Shown piece after piece: positions 33,162 to 36,274 of a stretch of 36,274 bases of DNA (positions are counted from its first letter, which is position 1; each line of letters opens with the position of its first letter). The notes under the pieces are model-generated. The model was not told the DNA's origin and did no database searches. It worked only from the letters and a program-made list of their open reading frames with translations. The DNA comes from Spirochaetales bacterium (GTDB taxonomy: Bacteria; Spirochaetota; Spirochaetia; Treponematales; Treponemataceae): the NCBI GenBank assembly GCA_028725265.1, contig JAQYSN010000018.1, positions 1 to 36,274 on the forward strand. The letters run 5' to 3'. A program made the translations under genes and the position numbers.

Positions 33162-33168
33162 GCCCAAC

Positions 33169-33197
33169 TTGAAACTGTAAATTGAATAAGTTATTCT
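33169..33197 (+). promoter_or_regulatory. PrsW-type gene promoter, leaderless type
   Basis: TTGAAA (33169-33174), 17-nt spacer, TATTCT (33192-33197), then 6 nt to the ATG at 33204. No ribosome-binding site fits in the 6 nt. Confidence 0.65.
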
Positions 33198-33203
33198 TTC
33201 ATT

Positions 33204-33878
33204 ATGAATCTTTATTTGAAGATAATCTTGTTTTACCTTCCGCTTCTGATAACCACATTGATTTTAGGTTTTATCAATAAAAAAATCAAATGGTATTTTT
33301 GGATTTTAGCGATTTTCACAGGAATGCTTGCCATCATCCCGACAGTCGCAATCCAGTTTTTGTTCAATCTGCCGAAAAGCGACTCGCTTTTTATGATACT
33401 GCTAACCTGCCTCTTGATGAACGGCATTACCGAAGAATTTTGCAAAGGTGCCTGCTCAATGCTGATGTTGCCAAAAAAGCATGATTTCATGCAGTTTTTC
33501 TTTCTCTGCCTGATTTCAGGTCTTTCATTCGGGACTTTTGAAAACGTAATTTATCTGATTTCCGGAACAAAGAACGTAGAACTAAGGATGGTCACTGCCA
33601 TGCTGATTCACGTAATTTGCGCAGGCCTTGACGGAATGTTCGTTTGGGCACTTTTCCAAAAAAAATTCCGTATCAGGCCGCTGATTTCATCGATTTTTGT
33701 ACATGGTTTGTACAATTTTTTTGCAAATCTTCCTGGCTACTTCAAACTGCTTTTGATTGTCATCCTTCTGTACGGAATTTTCGACCTTATCCTTCTTGTC
33801 CAGATTTACGCACGAGACAAGTCAGAATCCAAAACAGATTCAAGTTCAGAAGAAGCTTCTTCAAAAGACGTAAAATGA
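33204..33878 (+). CDS. PrsW-family intramembrane metalloprotease
   Basis: PrsW proteases cleave membrane substrates, for example anti-sigma factors. The 224 residues contain about seven hydrophobic segments. Three conserved family motifs are visible: ITEEFCK near 75-81 (EExxK), GLSFGTFENVIYL near 105-117 (FxxxEN), and HVICAGLDGM plus SSIFVHGLYNFF with histidines that would bind zinc. The last 27 residues are a charged Ser/Lys/Glu tail outside the membrane. The tail is encoded opposite the end of the HAD gene, sharing 73 bp. The target protein is unknown; no sigma/anti-sigma pair lies nearby. Confidence 0.85.
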   Translation: MNLYLKIILFYLPLLITTLILGFINKKIKWYFWILAIFTGMLAIIPTVAIQFLFNLPKSDSLFMILLTCLLMNGITEEFCKGACSMLMLPKKHDFMQFFFLCLISGLSFGTFENVIYLISGTKNVELRMVTAMLIHVICAGLDGMFVWALFQKKFRIRPLISSIFVHGLYNFFANLPGYFKLLLIVILLYGIFDLILLVQIYARDKSESKTDSSSEEASSKDVK

Positions 33879-34441
33879 ATCGCGTTTATGCCGTTTCGTT
33901 TTGCACCTTCAACATTTTCTACCCTGTCATCGAGAAAAACACATTCTGAAGGAGTCAGGTCAAATCGCTTCAAAATCCCCTGGTAGATTGCATCATCAGG
34001 CTTGATAACTTTTTCCTTGCCCGAAACAAAAGCGCCTTTCACAGATGCCGTAAACGAAAAAGTATGCTCCCAATGATAGTCAAAAAGCCAACCTGGATAG
34101 TTCGTCAAAAGATAGATTTCATACCCACGTTTCTTGAGGTCACTCAGCCAGTTTTTAGAATAATCAAACGAAGTTACGGTTTTAACGATTTCTTCATTCA
34201 AGAATTTCTCTGCTATTGGGATGGCATCAGGCATTTCTTTTGAAAGGTCGCCGAGCATCTTGGCAAAAACCTCTTCTTTGCTCATTACGCCACGATCAAG
34301 TTCTATCCACCAAGGCCCAAGCAACGTATTTTTGGCAATAACCTGAACCTGTTTTTCGGAAAGTCCCATATCATGCAGAACTCGAATAGGATCAAAGTTT
34401 GCAATAACACCACCGATATCAAAAATAATGTTCTTAATCAA
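33806..34441 (-). CDS. HAD-family hydrolase (YihX-like)
   Basis: A haloacid dehalogenase-like phosphatase. The 211 residues show motif I IIFDIGGVI with nucleophile Asp8, motif II LLTNY, motif III Lys in KVIKPDDAIY, and motif IV CVFLDDRVENVEGAK. The general layout resembles E. coli YihX, a sugar-1-phosphatase, but the substrate is unknown. The second motif I Asp is replaced by Gly, as is common in this subgroup. The start is TTG at 34441, 1 nt after the flavodoxin stop, with AGGTGA inside the end of that gene. The 3' end overlaps the PrsW-type gene by 73 bp on the opposite strand. Confidence 0.88.
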   Translation of the reverse strand: MIKNIIFDIGGVIANFDPIRVLHDMGLSEKQVQVIAKNTLLGPWWIELDRGVMSKEEVFAKMLGDLSKEMPDAIPIAEKFLNEEIVKTVTSFDYSKNWLSDLKKRGYEIYLLTNYPGWLFDYHWEHTFSFTASVKGAFVSGKEKVIKPDDAIYQGILKRFDLTPSECVFLDDRVENVEGAKRNGINAIHFTSFEEASSELESVLDSDLSRA

Positions 34442-34442
34442 A

Positions 34443-34931
34443 TCAATTCACCTTTGAAACAAATTCGTCTATTCCAGATTTAACTTTATCCTGCTGTTTG
34501 AGAAGATTCACAAAAGATACCGAAGCAACAACAGTCGCGCCTTTTTTAGTAACTTCATTATTGATTGCTTCAATCGTGCTTTCGGCACTTCCACCTGCAC
34601 TTGATGCAATGATGAAAACCTTTTTGCCAGTAAAATCACACTTTTCGATGAAACTGCTGATTGGAGCTGATGGTCGTGAAGCCCAAACAGGAGTTGCTAT
34701 TACGATGTTATCAAATTTGGAAAGATCAGGAAGTTCAGTTTTTAGCTCAGGCTTGAATCCCTTTATCGCATCTTTTCCGCCATGCAAAAATTTAAAAAGA
34801 CCCTTGGTCGGATAAGCCTTTACTGTTTCGAGCCGAACGACGTTGCTGCAGGAAATTTTCTCAGCAAGAGTTTTTGCAACAAAATCGATGTTGCCTTCAA
34901 GCGAATAATAAACGATGATAGTTTGTGACAT
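34443..34931 (-). CDS. Flavodoxin-family protein
   Basis: Small FMN-binding electron carrier or NAD(P)H:quinone-type reductase. The phosphate loop YYSLEGNIDFVAKTLAE sits at about 8-24, then DNIVIATPVWASRPSAPISSF and KKVFIIASSAGGSAEST supply the rest of the flavin pocket, as in the flavodoxin_4-like group. The 162-residue length fits. The start is the ATG at 34931 because GGGGG lies 4 nt upstream; an in-frame codon at 34949 falls before it. The gene is followed after 1 nt by the HAD gene, forming a two-gene unit. Partner and electron acceptor unknown. Confidence 0.88.
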   Translation of the reverse strand: MSQTIIVYYSLEGNIDFVAKTLAEKISCSNVVRLETVKAYPTKGLFKFLHGGKDAIKGFKPELKTELPDLSKFDNIVIATPVWASRPSAPISSFIEKCDFTGKKVFIIASSAGGSAESTIEAINNEVTKKGATVVASVSFVNLLKQQDKVKSGIDEFVSKVN

Positions 34932-34941
34932 TTTTCCCCCT

Positions 34942-34970
34942 AGTATCAACTTAAGTTAAATATACTACAA
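34942..34970 (-). promoter_or_regulatory. Flavodoxin-HAD promoter
   Basis: On the minus strand: TTGTAG (34970-34965), 17-nt spacer, GATACT (34947-34942), 10 nt to the ATG at 34931. The -35 is the same hexamer as at the efflux operon. The leader would be only a few nucleotides, cutting into the GGGGG site. Confidence 0.45.
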
Positions 34971-34994
34971 TTTCCTGGTAATTATCCATCAGTT

Positions 34995-35186
34995 TCAACA
35001 ATTTACATTCAAGAAGGACGATTGAAATGTAGCCAATGGACCCACGAAAACACGCTTGCCATGCCAAAATCGTGGATAAGGTACTCGGTCAGTAAAAATC
35101 GATTCAGTAAAAATTGATATGGAAGTTTCCAACTCCTTGTGCCAACTTCCAAAGCCCGAAACCCAATGCAAAAATTGCACCTTCAA
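34995..35186. other. Structured non-coding gap, possible repeat element
   Basis: The gap 34971-35430 holds no gene I can defend. Within 34995-35186 are a 15-bp tandem pair (35089-35103 and 35104-35118, 14/15 identical) and three small inverted repeats: CCACGA/TCGTGG (35042-35047, 35070-35075), GGAAGTT/AACTTCC (35121-35127, 35144-35150) and TGCAA/TTGCA near 35165-35177. A 63-codon minus-strand frame also spans it, but it has no recognisable domain and no ribosome-binding site. From 35190 to 35430 I see only AT-rich sequence. Confidence 0.4.
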
Positions 35187-35448
35187 ACTATATTTATAAT
35201 ATAAGGCATTTTAACGAAAAGTGTAAAACAAACTGTAAAAAATTTTATTTCAGCCTTTTTCTATGCCGCAAAATTTTGCACTAAAACGCATTAGTTGCAA
35301 ATTTTTCGTATCTTTGATAAATTATTCTAAAATCAAGCAAAATCAAGATTGAATCTTTTAAGCATTCCTGCTTTTAAGCCTCATGCGACCAATCTTCTGG
35401 GCGTAGTTTAACAATCTTTGCAATTCTTTATGGCAAAAGGAGTTAAAC

Positions 35449-35925
35449 ATGCCAAGAACACTTTTTCAAGAAATCGTATTTACAGTCATTATGGTCTTTT
35501 TTATGGTCTATGCCATGATTTGTTACAACATGAGCTTAGCCATGGGAAATCTTTCCAACGCAGTCTTTTTAGGCGCCTTCAAGGAACTTTTGATTATGGG
35601 CCCGATTGCAATTCTTCTAGACATGCTGATTGCCGGTCCTCTCGCAAAAAAATGTACTTTCAAAATCTTCAATCCTGATGAAACAAATCCTATTTTCATT
35701 ATTCTTTCGATTTCAGTTTTTTCCGTAATTTTCATGTGTCCGCTGATAAGCCTTGTAGCAACAATTCTTTTCAAGGGCGGAATTTTACAGCGAGAAATCG
35801 TAGCCATTTGGATAAAGACGACAATTCTGAACTTTCCGATAGCTTTTTTCTGGCAACTGTGCTTCGCAGATCCTGTTGTAAGAAGGATTTTCGGGCTGCT
35901 TTTTAGAAAACAGCTGGCTGATTAA
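35449..35925 (+). CDS. DUF2798-type four-helix membrane protein
   Basis: A 158-residue protein with about four membrane helices arranged as two similar halves, each like the DUF2798 domain: MPRTLFQEIVFTVIMVFFMVY (1-21) with the following GPIAILLDMLIAGPLAKK, and later IFIILSISVFSVIFMCPLISL with FPIAFFWQLCFADPVVRRIF. The function of the family is unknown. The ATG at 35449 has a good AAGGAG 6 nt upstream. An overlapping frame starting at 35418 uses a different phase and lacks this pattern. Confidence 0.82.
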   Translation: MPRTLFQEIVFTVIMVFFMVYAMICYNMSLAMGNLSNAVFLGAFKELLIMGPIAILLDMLIAGPLAKKCTFKIFNPDETNPIFIILSISVFSVIFMCPLISLVATILFKGGILQREIVAIWIKTTILNFPIAFFWQLCFADPVVRRIFGLLFRKQLAD

Positions 35926-35954
35926 AATTTATTTTACTTGTAGCCTTTGGGGAC

Positions 35955-35960
35955 TAGAAT
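35955..35960 (+). promoter_or_regulatory. Possible -10 for the tRNA-Ala-like locus
   Basis: TTTACT (35933-35938), 16-nt spacer, TAGAAT (35955-35960), about 33 nt before the tRNA-like 5' end. It may be a leftover of the intact gene. Confidence 0.35.
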
Positions 35961-35992
35961 GAACTCCTCGGAATTGCCATAATGCAGACATC

Positions 35993-36060
35993 GGGGCTGT
36001 AGCTCACCTGGCTAGAGCGTTTGAATGGCATTCAAAAGGTAGTGAGTTCGAGTCCTGCCC
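35993..36060 (+). pseudogene. tRNA-Ala(GGC) fragment with replaced 3' end
   Basis: Normal from the 5' end through the anticodon arm: acceptor GGGGCTG (35993-35999), D-arm GCTC/GAGC, anticodon stem TTTGA/TCAAA with loop ATGGCAT, giving anticodon GGC. The T-loop TTCGAGT is followed by CCTGCCC and then ATAAATA. The T-stem does not pair properly and no CAGCCCC strand exists to close the acceptor. From GTTCGAGTCCTGCCC onward (36046-36060) the sequence equals the T-arm end of the tRNA-fMet lying inverted 50 nt away. It cannot fold as a functional tRNA. Confidence 0.75.
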
Positions 36061-36070
36061 ATAAATAAAA

Positions 36071-36099
36071 AAAGATGCTCGCAAAAAGCAAGCATCTTT
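36071..36099 (-). terminator. Terminator after tRNA-fMet
   Basis: On the minus strand GATGCTTGC (36096-36088) pairs with GCGAGCATC (36082-36074) across a T5 loop, followed by a T-run. A hallmark intrinsic terminator just past the tRNA-fMet 3' end. Confidence 0.85.
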
Positions 36100-36105
36100 C
36101 TTCTA

Positions 36106-36178
36106 TAGCGGGGGCAGGACTCGAACCTGCGGCCTCCGGGTTATGAGCCCGACGAGCTGCCAACTGCTCTACCCCGCG
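36106..36178 (-). tRNA. Initiator tRNA-fMet (CAT)
   Basis: Folds as a 73-nt tRNA: acceptor CGCGGGG/CCCCGCT, D-arm GAGC/GCTC, anticodon arm TCGGG-CTCATAA-CCCGG, T-arm GCAGG-TTCGAGT-CCTGC, discriminator A. Three G-C pairs (GGG/CCC) next to the CAT anticodon loop and a mismatched first acceptor pair (C1 with U72) mark it as the initiator rather than elongator Met. CCA is not encoded. Confidence 0.93.
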
Positions 36179-36193
36179 TCGTATTGTTGTGGT

Positions 36194-36222
36194 ATATTAC
36201 CGCAGAAAAAGGATGTTGTCAA
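36194..36222 (-). promoter_or_regulatory. tRNA-fMet promoter
   Basis: On the minus strand: TTGACA (36222-36217, perfect), 17-nt spacer, TAATAT (36199-36194), then 15 nt to the tRNA 5' end. Strong sigma-70-type promoter and a useful reference for promoter shape in this genome. Confidence 0.8.
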
Positions 36223-36274
36223 GTGATTTGGAAAAAAAAAAAAGAGTTTTGCAAAAAAAACGGAATGAATGCAA

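Noticed and set aside
35418-35678. 86-codon plus-strand frame overlapping the DUF2798 gene
   Set aside because: It lies in another phase, lacks a ribosome-binding site, and the overlapping frame has clear membrane helices and AAGGAG.

Overview
The window looks like chromosomal DNA of a spirochaete, most likely a Treponema of the gut or rumen type. This is inferred from AT-rich DNA, the gene families present, a dnaX-ybaB-recR cassette, a PyrK-PyrD fusion, and a GH3 glucosidase with the inverted domain order known from rumen bacteria. No database search was possible, so the genus is an inference. There is no CRISPR array, transposase or prophage module; this is mostly housekeeping chromosome with scars and repeats in the gaps.

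Layout. 1-2627 (-) is ftsK, cut by the window edge. 2688-3794 (-) is a probable outer-membrane protein. 3863-4549 (+) is pyrE. 4550-4938 is an AT-rich non-coding gap holding two DnaA-box-like clusters. 4939-6309 (-) is a MATE transporter, divergent from an EAL c-di-GMP phosphodiesterase that runs into an arginase (6376-9270, +). A PHP-domain nuclease (-) and a double cyclic-nucleotide-binding regulator (+) follow. A nested inverted-repeat element (11509-11627) separates the regulator from the fused pyrKD gene (-). 13615-14199 holds a small TSCPD protein beside the remains of a glutathione peroxidase and a MarR regulator. Then come pyrF (-), a GH3 beta-glucosidase and a lipid kinase (+), and recR-ybaB-dnaX (-). 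After a repeat-bearing gap come a sodium symporter (+), a phosphatase-like protein lacking its catalytic cysteine (-), and a secreted lectin-like protein (-) whose start codon overlaps that of uvrC (+). An RND efflux pair (-), shikimate kinase (-), a PrsW-type membrane protease (+), a HAD phosphatase/flavodoxin pair (-), a DUF2798 protein (+), a damaged tRNA-Ala (+) and an initiator tRNA-fMet (-) complete the window.

How it works together. Three de novo pyrimidine steps (pyrE, pyrKD, pyrF) lie within 11 kb as separate transcription units. dnaX-ybaB-recR form a tightly coupled replication/repair operon. The adaptor and pump genes of the RND system overlap at TTGA.

Most notable signals. (1) About eleven genes have a -10 hexamer ending only 6-7 nt before the start codon and no ribosome-binding site, several with a good -35 at exactly 17 nt; leaderless mRNAs seem to be a main mode here. 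(2) dnaX carries a run of eight A at codons 421-423, where slippage in either direction would give a gamma-like short product. (3) A convergent 389-nt gap has origin-like box clusters. (4) A divergent marR/gpx pair appears collapsed by one deletion. (5) A tRNA-Ala has its 3' end replaced by sequence matching the neighbouring tRNA-fMet.
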